Shown in pieces: positions 11,757-24,045 of a stretch of 64,000 bases of DNA. The stretch covers positions 10,239,001-10,303,000 of the forward strand of contig NC_045127.1 of the NCBI RefSeq assembly GCF_007655135.1, written 5' to 3'. Made by a program: the position numbers and the translations under genes. The DNA is from Punica granatum (Eukaryota > Streptophyta > Magnoliopsida > Myrtales > Lythraceae). Numbering within the stretch: position 1 is the stretch's first letter; each line of letters begins with the position of its first letter. Below the pieces are notes generated by a model. The model ran no database searches. It was not told the origin of the DNA and saw nothing but the letters and a program-made list of their open reading frames with translations.

Positions 11757-13112
11757 TATTGAGGCTTGGTTTGGAAGTGTTGTTGCTGAAAAAAAAAAGT
11801 GTTGAAATAGAATTGCTGAAAAATATTTGCTTATGCTCAAAAGTAGTTTAGGCATTTGGTATGTTATTCTCTGAATCTGCTGAAAGTGACGGTAGGATAT
11901 AATAAGTATTTGCGAAATTGCTTTTGTTGTTGCTGATAAAAGATGAAATGACTAATAAGTGCATTAACAAAATACAAATTTAGAATTTTGTACATATATA
12001 ACCAGCATAAATCTATGAGATAACAATTATAATAAATTACTCATGTATAATATATTACGTGTAATTTGAATGACAATAATTCAAACAAAAAAATATTCAA
12101 ACTGAAAAATGATAAATGGCACAAAATAGAATATTTATTATTTAATATTCGATTGAAAAAGAATTATTGTTCCTATATTTATTGAAAAGGTCTACTTATC
12201 CATCAAACTAGTAGTAATAGCAGTGCGAACACTAGTCGTTTCATTTACTTGACCAATAGAATAGACATTCTCAAGTATTATGTGTCTTCATCATCTGGAT
12301 CAAACCTTGCATTCTTATCGTACTTTTCGAAATGGGAATCATCTTGACTCTTAAGAATGAATCCGGATGTAATTATGCAGAGCCATAGTTGCAGCCACAA
12401 TCTTCACTCAAACAGATAGCTTGGAATAGTTTCAAGGATGCGCCATTTCTTCTTCCATACACCAAAGGACCTTTCAATGACATTTCATAATGATGAATGA
12501 GCATGATTAAAAATTTCCTCAGGCCCACTCAGTTCACTTCCACGACAAAAATCAGGAAGATGATACCTCTGATTTTCGTAGGGTCCTAGGTGTCCTTTTG
12601 TGTTTGCATATCCCGCATCTACCAAGTAATATTTACTTGAGATATTCAAAATATTATAATGAGAATTTAAATTAAAAAACAGTAATATCAATAATATGAT
12701 AAAATAAACTTATAAAAAGAAATTCATATGTGTACATGGTGGAGGTTTTGTCGATGACTCGAGAGGAACAAATTGCTTGAGAGAGTGTACTTAACGGTGA
12801 CGGCCAATACAATATTGATAAGAGAAAAGAGTGCTAGAGTTAATAAGAGTCGATAATAAATCTGAGATTTAGAAAAAGAATGAGGTTAATATTGAAAAGT
12901 TATAGAAAGTATATCTAGCGGTGGAATGAGCAATTATAGAAAAGCAGCCCCACCCCCGCTTTTGGCTTTCACGATAAAGTTGTGAATTGCTGTAGGAAAC
13001 GCATAATTAGAAGCACTCCCGAACAACCCAAATTAGAACAAAACACAATTTTGGATTAAGAAACTCCGTTTTGAGAAAAACCAAAATCACTCCCAAACGG
13101 ACTCTAAATGAA
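11757..13112 (-). mobile_element. decayed PIF/Harbinger transposon
   Basis: The left end, GGCTTGGTTTGGAAGTG, and the reverse of the right end, GAGTCCGTTTGGGAGTGATT, share the GTTTGG-AGTG core typical of Harbinger termini. A transposase remnant on the minus strand lies inside. The length of about 1.35 kb is short for an autonomous element, so it is internally deleted. I could not confirm a 3 bp target-site duplication. Confidence 0.55.
12285..12691 (-). pseudogene. PIF/Harbinger (DDE_Tnp_4) transposase remnant
   Basis: Minus-strand translation contains YYLVDAGYANTKG, then PYENQRYHLPDF, GPEEIFNHAHSSL, a stop, NVIERSFGVWKKKWRIL, and after a frameshift ALHNYIRI and a DPDDED tail. These are the C-terminal blocks of plant HARBI1-like nucleases: the second catalytic Asp in LVDAGY and the Glu in VIERSFG are visible. 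The stop sits where the family has an Arg codon (a C-to-T change), and a further frameshift follows. The N-terminal half with the first catalytic Asp is absent. This copy cannot be active. Confidence 0.75.
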
Positions 13113-13409
13113 ACCAAACTTTACAAACCCATTGTGGCCAGGTCTAAATGGACGCCAAATGTGGAATAGTCTCAGTCTATCCATAGTTTTAACAGGAAAA
13201 GAAAAACCTTAAGAATAGAGTTAGATTGGAATTGAGGGATGATTGAAATTATGGTTCCCCAACCAAACACACTTTTGTAAGCATTTGTTTCACGATTTTC
13301 CTTCAGCTGCACAATTTTCCTTCCTTAGGTTTTCCTTTTGTTTAAGCATAGACCATGTTCTACTCCTTTTCAATTACCAATCAACATTAAGGGAGTAGAG
13401 ATAAATAAG

Positions 13410-13742
13410 TTTGTGTTTGGTTTCGGAGTAGAATTATTACTCTACTCTACTCTACTTCACGGGATGAAGACAAAATAGTTGAGAAATTTTATTATTAAAA
13501 AATGGTTGTAATAATTGTTAAGAAAAAGTATGTGAAATAATATATTATAAAATTGGAGAAGTAACACAAAAAAAAAGAATGGTTAGAAGAATTTAGTATT
13601 AAAAATTTGACGATAATAATCATTAAAAGTATATGAGAGAAATTATTATTAAATTAGAAAAAAAAGATAAAAAGTAATAATCATGTTGTTGAATTAAGGG
13701 AAGAATGGAGTGGAGTGGGGTGAAGTAAAATTATAATTTCAG
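13410..13742 (+). mobile_element. AT-rich MITE, family shared with the permease intron
   Basis: It starts TTTGGTTTCGGAGTAGAATTA followed by TCTACTC repeats and ends near GTGAAGTAAAATTATAATTTC, whose reverse is loosely similar to the start. The body (GTTAAGAAAAAGTATGTGA, ATTATTAAATT, TTGAATTAAGGGAAGAAT) matches the minus strand of 37,112-37,345 in the same order. Confidence 0.5.
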
Positions 13743-13953
13743 AACACCTATCTTGAGTCATACTTTCTTGGGATAGGTAGATTTTTCTCATTAGAAACGG
13801 GAACCAATATAGGTAGTACTAGTTGTTTGGCCATGTGATGCGATGCATAAAAACTTTACGAAGAATTTTTTTCGTTAATTTGTATAGTTTTAAAGATATA
13901 TGCCAAATAATTTGAATTCAGATGCTTGAATTTTTGAACATATCCATGTCTTA

Positions 13954-15023
13954 TTTTTTTGATAAGAAGAGCAAATTTTATTGATAAAATTCAGAATTAC
14001 ATAAACCTCTAGGGTAAACAATGATAACAATAATCACCTTCCATAAAGAAAAGGAATTACATAACCTCGAGAGAAGTCACACACACTATAACGGTTAACC
14101 ACATCCCGACTAAGAGAAGAAACAGTATGAAAGACTAGTACCAACACAAAGATACTAGACCTCACAAAATCCCAAACCTATCAGAGGGGAAGTAATAAGT
14201 TAAACATGGCGGACTACTAGTCCACCTGACAAATTCTCTTCCCTGTTTGAAACTTGCTTCGTGAAGAAGTCTGTATGAAAACTTTTACCTCAGTGAAGTG
14301 AAGTGATATTTCAAAGCCAGAATCAAATTGATATCAGCCGCTAATCCCCAAGGGTGCCCGTTGTCCTTTGTAACAAGTGAAGGCACTGAGAGAGTCAGAC
14401 TCAACAATTAATCGCAACATATCAGCACCGAACAACGATGCCATGATCTGTAAAGCTCTTCTTATAGCAATGACCTCGGCTTCATTTGATTCTTTGATTC
14501 CTATTGGCACCGAGAAAATGCAGAGGATGTGCCCATTTGAGTCCCGTAAAACGCATCCCCTAACCAGATCTTCTAGGCTTGCCAAGAGAGGACCCGTCAA
14601 CGTTCCGATTGTTCCATCCATTAGGGGAGCTGTCCATTATAACTGCCTTCTAAAACTCGATTGTTGCGACCACCTTTTGACTCCATGAGTAGATCGAAGA
14701 AGATCAGCTGCAGAGTATGGGAAGTTGGAGTCATTCACCTTGATCCATACCGACACCCCGTAAATTATCAATGAAGAGTTCCAGATATGACAATGCTTTT
14801 CTGTTGAAAATAATATTGCTTCTTTCTAAATACACTGTCCAGAGAATAGCCCAAAAAAAAAAGTACCAAACTTTTGATTCGAGTTCACCATTTGCTAAAA
14901 CTTAAAAGGGACTATTGGTAAAAGAGGTCGGACAAGGAAGATGGTAATACCCATACCAAACCCCACCATCTCGCCACAGCATTCCACATGCCAAGATCAG
15001 ATAGAGTAAAAACTTCAAGTGTA
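13954..15023 (-). mobile_element. 5'-truncated non-LTR retrotransposon (LINE) with intact target-site duplications
   Basis: ATATCCATGTCTTAT occurs at 13,940-13,954 and again at 15,024-15,038, flanking the element as a perfect 14-15 bp target-site duplication. A short T run at the left border is the poly(A) tail of a minus-strand insert. Inside, the minus strand encodes the C-terminus of a plant LINE polyprotein. The 1.07 kb length shows 5' truncation, normal for target-primed reverse transcription. Confidence 0.85.
14334..14870 (-). pseudogene. LINE polyprotein C-terminus: RT tail and RNase H
   Basis: From about 14,860 the minus strand reads FWAILWTVYLERSNIIFNRK, the conserved tail of the zf-RVT region of plant LINE reverse transcriptases. 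A stop-containing linker follows, then 14,621-14,334 gives an RNase H segment: GCVLRDSNGHIL, SNEAEVIAIRRAL (the catalytic Glu helix) and IVESDSLSA (the catalytic Asp). The reading is broken by stops between the two parts and after the RNase H segment, so it is non-functional. Confidence 0.75.
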
Positions 15024-15038
15024 ATATCCATGTCTTAT

Positions 15039-16239
15039 CTTTCTACTATATTTAAGGTAAAACCTCATTTTATAACCGCCACTACATTTACTAAAAGTTG
15101 AACCTTATAATATACACAAATTGCTACAAACCGCTCCTATTTTGAAGGAACACTATTAGAAAAAAGAAAAAAGAATCTCACAATATATATATATATATAT
15201 ATGTATATAATGTCATTAGATCTTATTAGAAGCATCTCATTTCATAGTAATATTAATATCCATATCGATTATTAATTTAGAAAACATCTTTTTAGCATTC
15301 AGAGGAGGTTATCTAAAATAATTAACAACAATTAATAAATTTTACAAAAAATTAAAAATTAATTGAATTATTTTCTTTTCTTGATCATCTAAACAATTTT
15401 GTAATTTTTAAATATGTTTGTAGATTTTTTTATAAGAAAAAGGTTTTATTAATTAGAGTATTAATTGATAAAATTAACTCAAAAAAAAAGAAAAAGAAGA
15501 GATGATGAGATGTGAGAGAGAAACCAAAGAGAAAGGATACCAGAAGGATCAAGAGCGGAATCATCAGAGCTCCATTTGAGAACCCTTAGTTAGAAAGATG
15601 TCATCATTGCTCAATACACTCCATTTGATAATCATTAGCTTAATATGAATTGAACTTTCATTTTTAGTTAGATGAACTTATACTATATTTTATTGCTGTT
15701 TATATTCAACGAACATTAAAATTTGTATAGAATTATTTTTCTATAATAATATATAATAAATTATTTTAAAAAAATAAAAAAAAATTCTCGATAATTGAAA
15801 AAAATATCAAAATACGTGATATGCTTTAAGTTCAATGTGCTAAATTCTTTATAAATTCCTGACAAAATTCATTTTATCAATTGTTTTTCTATTCACTATG
15901 CTTTTTTACTGAGCACTTATACGTATTATAAGATTACGATCTCTCTATAAGTATATTGCTCACTTTATATGTTTAAAGTACATGTTTGTTTATTGTGATT
16001 ATGGTTTTACTTATGTGACTACATTTTTATATATTTTTATTTATATCATTTGTAAGTCGCATGTGTTGATTATGTATTTTGTAAAAAAAGATGAAATTGT
16101 CGCACAATGTGTGGGGATCGACTCATTTGAAATGAATATAAAAGAGAGAGAAAAGTAGTGAGCAAAGAGAAACGGAAAGAGAGATAGAACATTGGTGGTT
16201 GACCCAAATTCATTAGTTTTTCCCCAACTTACTCATAAC
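15039..16239. other. AT-rich intergenic, no gene seen
   Basis: AT-dinucleotide run near 15,184-15,202 and otherwise unstructured AT-rich DNA. No domain, RNA gene or clear repeat boundary was found. Confidence 0.5.
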
Positions 16240-16665
16240 TATTCCTTTTATCCATGCATTGCACGACTTTGTTTTTATAAATCTCTATATCATTTTTATT
16301 GTAATTATAAATTTTGAAACACTATTTTACTTATAAAAAAATAATATTTTCAATTAACAATTTAATGTTTAAAATAACAATATTCAATAGTTTTTTTTAC
16401 GAATTAGAGTAAGTTAATTACTATAATAATGATTTGAAACTAATTGTTTCAAAATTTGCATTGTATATTGGATTTAATCATTAATTAGTCTTGTCTCATA
16501 TATTAAGTTTAGTAATTAGACTAAAAAGTTGTTTTTGTTTTGAACTAATATGCATCATATATTTAAGTTTTATCTTTTATTTTATTTATTATAATTATTA
16601 AGGAAATTAGCTACATGTAATTACATATATTGCACTTAAGTTAATTTTACTATATATAGATAAAT
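16240..16665 (-). mobile_element. Helitron-like non-autonomous fragment
   Basis: On the minus strand it would begin TCTATATATAGTAAAATTAA (a Helitron-like TC-TA-TA start) and end with the imperfect hairpin GTCGTGCAATGCATGG. Its body is related to 9,195-9,560. The terminal CTRR is not clear, so the class is tentative. Confidence 0.35.
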
Positions 16666-16695
16666 ATAGATTTCATAACTGCTAATCAATTATGG

Positions 16696-17959
16696 GGTAA
16701 ATTACATTCACTTTCCTTGAGGTATTGCTAAATGACATTCCACCTAATTCTTGACAGAAGAATGACACTCCACCCATTCTTGGCAAGAAATTGACTCTCC
16801 AACCATTCTTGTCAATAAATTGACATGAAAGTAACACGAAACCCATTGGCTATGTTGAATTAATATAAAAAATTCTTTTGGCCCTCATTCTTTAATCTCT
16901 TTTTCAATTTTATCCTATTTCATTCTTTTTGCTCAATATTATCTTCAGCATGTCACGATTAGTCTACTTTGATTACCCTATTTGACTAAAAATTAAATCT
17001 ATTGATGTGAAAATTATTCCCAAATGAAAAATAATTTTAAAATTAAAGAAAATTAAAAATATGAAAACAGATTCAAGTATTTTAATGAGGTCTATGATGA
17101 CTATTAAGCCTTTCAATTATTTGGGGCGAGGTATAGCTTTGGCAAGTTGCTCCCTTTACATCGATATCCAAAAGTATGAACTCTAAAATATTAACCCCTT
17201 CTAGGGTTGGTATTGCCAAAGTACTGCATACAACTTTCATGAGGTGATGGTGGCTTCTTGGATCCCAAAGTTTTCTATATAATTTGCTAATATAGAATTT
17301 TTTCCAGAATAATAATATAAGTTTTAAAAATTAATAAATAAAAAAATGAACGACAACGAGGAGCAAAGGCAGGGATGGTACGGTCCATCACCTTGGCGAA
17401 ATAGCAGGAAAACATAGCTGGCATTGATCACTTGGAACGAGAGTGCGAAGGATTACGAGCATTCATCTGTTGAATAGCCTCCCATCTAGACCATCGAGGG
17501 TCTCTGCAAATAATTTTATCGTCGAATTTGGACAAACTCTTTTACATCTGTTGTAGTTTTTCTTTTTTACAAAAGTATTATATTCATAAATATATTACAT
17601 GGTTATAGGCATCTTTCAAGATCAAGATATCAAAAGTAGCAGTTTAAGATTCATAGAAAGTATCGATTATTTTGGGGGTTTACTTTTTAAAATTTTCAAA
17701 AAAGATATTATTATTAAAATATTGTAAATATAGATCAATTGTAATTTAAACAATAAATTAAGGTGGACAAACCATGTAATATCAAAAACAAGATCAAACA
17801 ACAAAAATTAGGATGAAATTGAAAAGCATTCAAAATTTGAGACCAAAAACAAATTTTCTTATTGAGTCAAGATGTTCAATGGTGTGGAGTGTCAATTTTC
17901 TCCAAGAATAGGGTTGATTGTCATTGAGTAAAACCTTAAAGAAGGGAGTGTATTTTACC
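16696..17959. mobile_element. 1.26 kb non-autonomous TIR element (MULE-like)
   Basis: The left end, starting GGTAAATTACATTCACTTTC, aligns for more than 60 bp with the reverse of the right end, starting GGTAAAATACACTCCCTTC. Shared blocks include TGACA-TCCACC and CTATTCTTG. Further subterminal copies of ATTCTTG-CA lie inside the left arm. Possible 9 bp flanks ATCAATTAT and TTCACTTAT match at 7 of 9 positions. No transposase is encoded. The internal sequence (17,100-17,500) is unidentified. Confidence 0.55.
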
Positions 17960-18305
17960 TTCACTTATATTATATGTGATAGGCATTTTTGGAAAAAGAA
18001 AATTCATGCCAACTACTTTCCTTTTTCAATTTGTGATAAATATAAGGAGTAATTAAAATTTATATATTATTATCTTCCCTAAATATAGCCAGAGAGTTAT
18101 TATTTTTAATTTTATTTCGTTTATAGCCAATCGAGTGTTTTTCTTTAAGTTTTTCGTTTTTCACACATTTTCCAATAGTTTTCCATTAATTTATTTAAAG
18201 AGTATAAATAAGATAAGAAAAATATAACATAAAGTAATAAAAATGGGAAAAACATTATAATGGAGGGAGCAAGCAACGGCCAGGGTGAGCACAATGATCA
18301 ATTAT

Positions 18306-18810
18306 GAGGCGGTGGTGGGCGAAGGCCGTCCACCACCCCCCAGTTCCTGTTCAAACGTCTCCATTTTTCTTTCATGGTACTTTTTTACTTTTTCATATTT
18401 GTTTATAAGATTATACTTTTTAGAAATGAAAAACGTATTTTCCTAACGGAAAAGTTAACATAAGTTAAAAGTGACAACAACCAAAATAATTTTGAAAGTA
18501 CTGATTTAATTTCAAATAATTTTTATTTTTAGCTATATCTATGTCTATATCAATATTCTTGAGGTGGTGGTGGGCGAAGGCCGTCCACCACCCCCCAGTT
18601 CCTATTCAAGCATCTTCATTTTTCTTCCATGTTACTTTTTTATTCTCAAATTTGTTTATAAGATTATAATTTTTAGAAATTGAAAAGGTATTTTCCTAAC
18701 GGAAAAGTTAAGATAAGTGACTACAAACAAAATAATTTTGAAGGTACTGATTTAATCTCAAACAATTTTTATCTTTGGCTATATCTATATCTATTTCAAC
18801 ATCTATACTC
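18306..18810. repeat. 255 bp direct tandem duplication containing a hairpin
   Basis: Two copies start at 18,306 (GAGGCGGTGGTGGGCGAAGG) and 18,561 (GAGGTGGTGGTGGGCGAAGG) and stay aligned through TTCCTAACGGAAAAGTTAA and TACTGATTTAAT to about 18,810. Each begins with an 8 bp stem GGTGGTGG/CCACCACC (18,311-18,318 with 18,330-18,337) in otherwise AT-rich DNA. No coding frame is supported. Confidence 0.75.
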
Positions 18811-21429
18811 TACATATATAGATACATATAAGTATGACTTCTCAGAGTATTTTTTTCAACTTTTTTTTTCTCTTTTTACTTCTTGTATTATTATATTATT
18901 TATTTTATCATTTACTTAAACGATACGGGTACTAGTTAATATCAGACCTTTTCAGCATTATGGCATATTTTCACGCATTTTCAATAGAAAAACCTAGTAT
19001 GTACCTATTCTTTCCCATAACATTTCCATTTCAAGACGCCCTTCGATACCTTTTCATACCTACTACATTTCTCATAATTATTACTCTGTCAAGCACATTG
19101 AATATGAAGTAACCTCTCCATTTGGTGCTGATGGTTACTCTCTCTGCTTTCCAATTTGCATGTCTTTTATTTTCTCTTTCGTTTCACCCTTTAAATATTA
19201 TTATCTTTTGTCCTCTTCAAATATTGGTAAAACTTTTCCACACAATCTCTTTCTTTTTACTATGTTCCTTTGATATTTTAAATCAATGATTTCCTTCATG
19301 TAGGATCTTTTTCCATGCCTTACTCTAACCTTATGATTTGTTGTTCGTTTTCCTAGTAGGATTTGAATTCAATGCTTGAGCTGACATAACATTCATCGCA
19401 CCACCATCACATCCAAAATCAGGTGCCTAATGCCTCTTCACTCTTAATTGTGATTAGTATTATGAATTTTTTCTAATTTATATCCTGTACAAGTATTGCA
19501 AATAACCTACACTAAATATAAAATTACTGATAGAAAATTTTCGAAAAACTATCAATAACCATTTGTTGGTAATTCCTTCAGGAAATCTATCTTCGTTCTC
19601 GATCCTTAGGGTTACGGATATAAAATGGAAGAAATAAGTTGTCTCTAATATCAATTATGAACAAAACTTATCCCAAGTTTCCAACAAAAACAAATAAATT
19701 AATTAAAGAAATTAAAATTAGATTTACTTGTGCCTCGAGAGGAGTCTAACGTATATTGTTTATTTCTTTTATTTTATGATTTGTTGAGGGTAAAGTTTAA
19801 AAAAATATATGAATATATCCAAGTAAATATATATATATATATATATATTAACTTGGCTCTTGTCAACTTTTTTCGAGTTTTCTTTCACTAAAACCCACAC
19901 TCGACCCAAGTCCCCAATTTGAAGGAGAAACCCAAGGAAATTCCTTAACTTGAATCCATCGAAGTCGGGCTTTTCCAGATTTTCGGTTTATGGGTGCTAT
20001 GATTTTTCTTTAAAATATTCTATTCAAATGAAAGATTAATTCAAAAAAATATATATCAACTGAAAATTATTTCTTGAAGTAAACTAATTTTAATTGCAGG
20101 CTTTGATTATTATATATTCATATGGTAATTACTTTAATATTTTATAAATTTTATTTTAAAAAATTGTTTATATTATTTTATTAGGATTTATCAGCTTTTT
20201 ATTGTTCATAAATAAATCATTAGTATACTAATTTTGTATATACCATTTTATGTTACGTATATGTAGATATTATTATTAATGTACATGTTTTCATTACAAT
20301 TAATATTAATTATTTTTACACTAATTTAAATATTATTTGTAAATACCATTAACTATTTTCATTATGTTATTTTTTTAAATTTTAATCTAATGTTATTTAT
20401 ATACTCATGGGACCCACTTGGTATACATCCATGTGCCACGTGTGCATTGCCAGTGCCACTTTATAATAATCAGTTACAATTGACTTGAAAATGATGACAC
20501 AATATACGTGATAAAAAACTCATAATTTGTGAATATTAGAAATAGTCATAAATCTATCCAAAATGAGATAATATTATTTTTTATAAATTATATATTTTTA
20601 AAAAAAATGAAAAGGTTTATTGACTTTGAACTCATGAATATCTCATAAGCGCATTAATTCTCATATCTTTATACAAGCATATATTATGTCATTCTAGAAT
20701 TATGTATTTCATTTTAGGCTCTATTTGTTTCAACGAAAATAAGTTAAGAGGAAACTTATTTGTCTAAGTTTGCTAGTGTACTGAAAAATAAAGATTGGAA
20801 ATGAAGAGAGAGGACGAAAAATGGGTAAGGTGAAGGGAGACAAAGAGAGTGTGAGTGAGGAAATTGAATTTCCTTATTTTTTCAAGGGATTCACTTTTCA
20901 AAATTTTAGGGCCTATTTACTTGTAGAAAAGTCTTTTTCATTTTTCTTCTCCTTTTCTAAATTTATTTCTCAATAGAAAATTACGAAATTATGTTTACAA
21001 ACTCAAAATTTAGATTTTTCACTATCTAATAACCATTGGAGACTTTCCAATTAAAGGGAATATAATTGATATAATTAAAAAGGACAAAAATAATTGATAA
21101 ATAACCTTTCAATTAAAGAAAAAATGGGAAAACTATTAAAGTACTTCTCTAAATTGCTTTGAACTTTGGAAATTAGAAAAATCTCTTTTCCTAAAAATTA
21201 TTTTAAGTAGGTAAACACCTATTTTACGCTTTTCTTTTTGTATGAAATTTTTTTCAAAAAATTGAAAGAATTTCTCAAAGTGAACTGGGCTTACCTTGTA
21301 TTTTCGGTCAAAGGGAAATTGTTTTTCTATTGACCAATTTCTTTTGTGGTACCAAAAATAAGAAAATGAGGAATTCACTTTTCTATAATACATCCCCAAA
21401 ACAAACAAAGCATTAATTGAAGAACCTTT
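18811..21429. other. AT-rich intergenic, no gene seen
   Basis: Only short chance frames. There is an (AT)n run at about 19,829-19,850. The stretch 20,715-21,430 has the GTTT-rich start and AT-rich body typical of MITE-derived DNA, but I could not define both ends. Confidence 0.4.
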
Positions 21430-21459
21430 CACGTGCAATGCACATGTAAATCTCACTAG
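21430..21459 (+). mobile_element. Helitron-like 3' terminus
   Basis: CACGTGCAATGCACATG forms a near-perfect hairpin (one mismatch to CACGTGCATTGCACGTG-type ends). After TAAATCTCA comes CTAG (21,456-21,459) followed by T. This is the same architecture as at 6,539-6,567, and the hairpin loop sequence is similar. Confidence 0.5.
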
Positions 21460-22299
21460 TATTGGAAAAAGAATAAAGTACTGATTTTTTTAAAATTAGC
21501 CCCAAAATATATAACTTTTAGAACCTTACGAATAGATAAGAGAAACATTTAGGATTCATGACCCTCAATATGGGTGAACCCTAGATTGAGTGCTCGGAGA
21601 TGTAGAGAGAGTGACAACCCATTGATGGGTCTCACAAGTAGTTGATGGCTTGAGAGCCAAGAGCTAGGAGTGCTTTTTGCTTTTTTGTGGCTCGTGTGTC
21701 CCAAGCCAGTCCAATCGATGGATTTAGCTCTTCCTAGGTCAAATCTGGCTTTGCGACCTAGAGGCATGGAAATAGTGTTAGCTAGTGTCAGCAGTGGAGT
21801 GTGACTAGTGGTTATCGGGGACGGGTTTAGGACGGTTAGTTCTTTCCCATCCCCAAACTCTTTGGAAAGGGTCAATTCCAATCATTTCCACACCCGTTAA
21901 TAAATTAGAATATAATTCCCAAATCATTTCCATGAAGTTAACGAGTTCTCAATGAAAACCCATTTTCTACCCATTATCCAAAAAAAATTTGAGAAAGGTA
22001 GCAACAATAAAATCGGCATTTTATTACACGATTTTTAAACATAACGAAATCAAATTACAATACAATTATACATCAAGCATATGCTGCACGACTTTCACCC
22101 CAATAACATAAAGAAACAAATCTCCACAGCAAACACCTTAGTCCTTTTATGAGATTTGAACATTTGAACCAAACAATTATAAGCATTCACCAATTTAATT
22201 AACAAGGTATTTCCTAAGAGCGAGCGGCAGTAGAAGAACGATGAGAAGAGGCAATGAACCCTAATTGAATTAACGGGGGTATTTTGTATATTTAATAAA

Positions 22300-22490
22300 T
22301 ACTTGGAGGTATTAATGGGGGTATTTAACGGGTTTGGGATGGATTTTGTGGCAAAATACCAAATCCTTCCCAAACCCTATAGGGTTTTCATAAAAAAATT
22401 TCAAACCCTCCCCGTGACCCGTTGGGTAAAACTCTTTAACGCCTTAATAGGGTTTGGGACTGGTTAAAATCCATTTAAGAAAACACATGA
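22300..22490 (+). repeat. dispersed GGGTTTGGG repeat, copy 1 of 3
   Basis: Shared ordered blocks with 23,075-23,240 and 59,370-59,540: GGGTTTGGGA, CCAAA-CCTATAGGGTTTT, CCCGTTGGGTAAAACTCTTTAACGC, TAGG-TTTGGGA and CATGATCATCCCTAA. All are in the same orientation. The element class is unknown. Confidence 0.6.
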
Positions 22491-23074
22491 TCATCCCTAA
22501 GTGGTGACGGCAAACAAATACTAAAGAGCAACGATGATGGAGCGATTGAGATTTATAAATGTAAAGACTAGTTGAGGGCAAGATAGTAGTTTTGTTTCCA
22601 CCCTTCATGGGAATAAGCATGGAGGATGTGAGTATCATGCATAGGAATTCTCCATGTATTGAAGATGAGAGGTAGGATGATCATAGAGAGGGTTTGGGAC
22701 GGATAGATACTTCCGATATCTAATAAACCCGTTGAAAATAGCGAATCTTCAAATCCTTATCAAACCAGTCAAGCAATTGAAGAAAAATTCTCAAGCCTTT
22801 TCTACTATGTTAATTGGTTTTTATCAAGAATTAGCTTTTTACGACTTTAATAAAGAACCTGAAAAAGCAACTACAAGAATTCGGTATCTCATCGCACAAG
22901 TTTCAAGCATAACAACACCAACCGAAATTAACATAAATTTCAAAAGAGTATGATCACATTGAATTTATAAAAAAAAAAATGACTAAAGGCGAGGATTATT
23001 TTAGTAATCCTCGTAAACGAAGAGGATATCTTGTAAATATGATAAGTGGCAGGAGTTTTAATAATTTTATAATT

Positions 23075-23240
23075 TAATAGGTTTGGGACGGGTTTGATGC
23101 AAAATATTATAGCCCTCTCAAACACTACAGGGTTTCAACAAAAACTAATATACCCTTCTTGTGACTCAACAGACAAAATCCTTTAACGCCTTATTAGGAT
23201 TTGGGATGGGTCTATTTCCAGAAATCCATGATCATTCCTA
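23075..23240 (+). repeat. dispersed GGGTTTGGG repeat, copy 2 of 3
   Basis: Begins AATAGGTTTGGGACGGGTTTG and keeps the blocks ACAGGGTTTCA, GACTCAACAGACAAAATCC, TTTAACGCCTTATTAGG and CATGATCATTCCTAA in order. Diverged from copy 1 throughout. Confidence 0.6.
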
Positions 23241-24045
23241 ATGAGAGGTACATCCGGAATCTCAATCCCAATCCAAATGGGGATCAAACTAGGAAATTTG
23301 TATTCCTTCTAGACTAGGTACAGAACGAACACCAAACATCAATTAGGACGGATAAGAAAATCTTAAATGACTCCTACCTCAAATTGATACGATGAGAAAA
23401 AAATCAATCAATCATCAAAAGTGGAGATTTAGTAATTCCAAGTTCACTCTCAAATGATTTAGTAGCTCCAGTCCCGAGTTCAAATCTCCAAACATTTGCT
23501 AGAAGTGTACTCTTTGGCTTGGACTTGCGGGATACTGGCTTTTATAAACTATACTTGGTCTTTGGTGGTATTACGCTGACGGTGTCAATACTTATATTGG
23601 TTGTTCAATTCGTTTGATATGTTCATGGTTGACGTGAGAGTCCGAACATTCGTAATGGGGACGGTAAAGTCGCCACTACTGCTGCTCGCCATTTTACCTA
23701 TCAAAAAAAGAGAAAAAAATCAAAATGCTGCAATCAAAATCAATCATCTATTTATTATAATTTAATTGGTATTTCCTTACGTTATATGGTGATATAAGAT
23801 TGCCAGATAATTTCTTGAAAGGGTTGCCTCAAGCCAAGGGATTTCGATCCCCTTGGTTGAGGCATATCGAACTTTGGTGGAAGTAATAACTGCCCCAATC
23901 TAATGAAGGTTAGAATCATCTTGACCTAGATAGTTTCAACCTCGATGAGACAAATCTGACCTAGATCTAGGTCTGAACTATCCGATCTCAACGGTAAATA
24001 AATGCTTGGTGATGCAAGCAAGGTTCTTTAGAACTCAACGGGCAG

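Larger units (their letters stand above)
21460..24045. other. repeat-rich intergenic, no gene supported
   Basis: It contains two copies (22,300-22,490 and 23,075-23,240) of a dispersed repeat marked by GGGTTTGGGA, CCTATAGGGTTTT and AACGCCTTA-TAGG. A 110-residue minus-strand open frame (21,549-21,881) has no recognisable domain and sits in repeat-like DNA, so I do not call it a gene. Confidence 0.4.

Noticed and set aside
21549..21881. 110-residue open frame on the minus strand
   Set aside because: No recognisable domain, low-complexity Ser/Leu/Thr-rich composition and repeat-like surroundings. No supporting promoter or splice signals.
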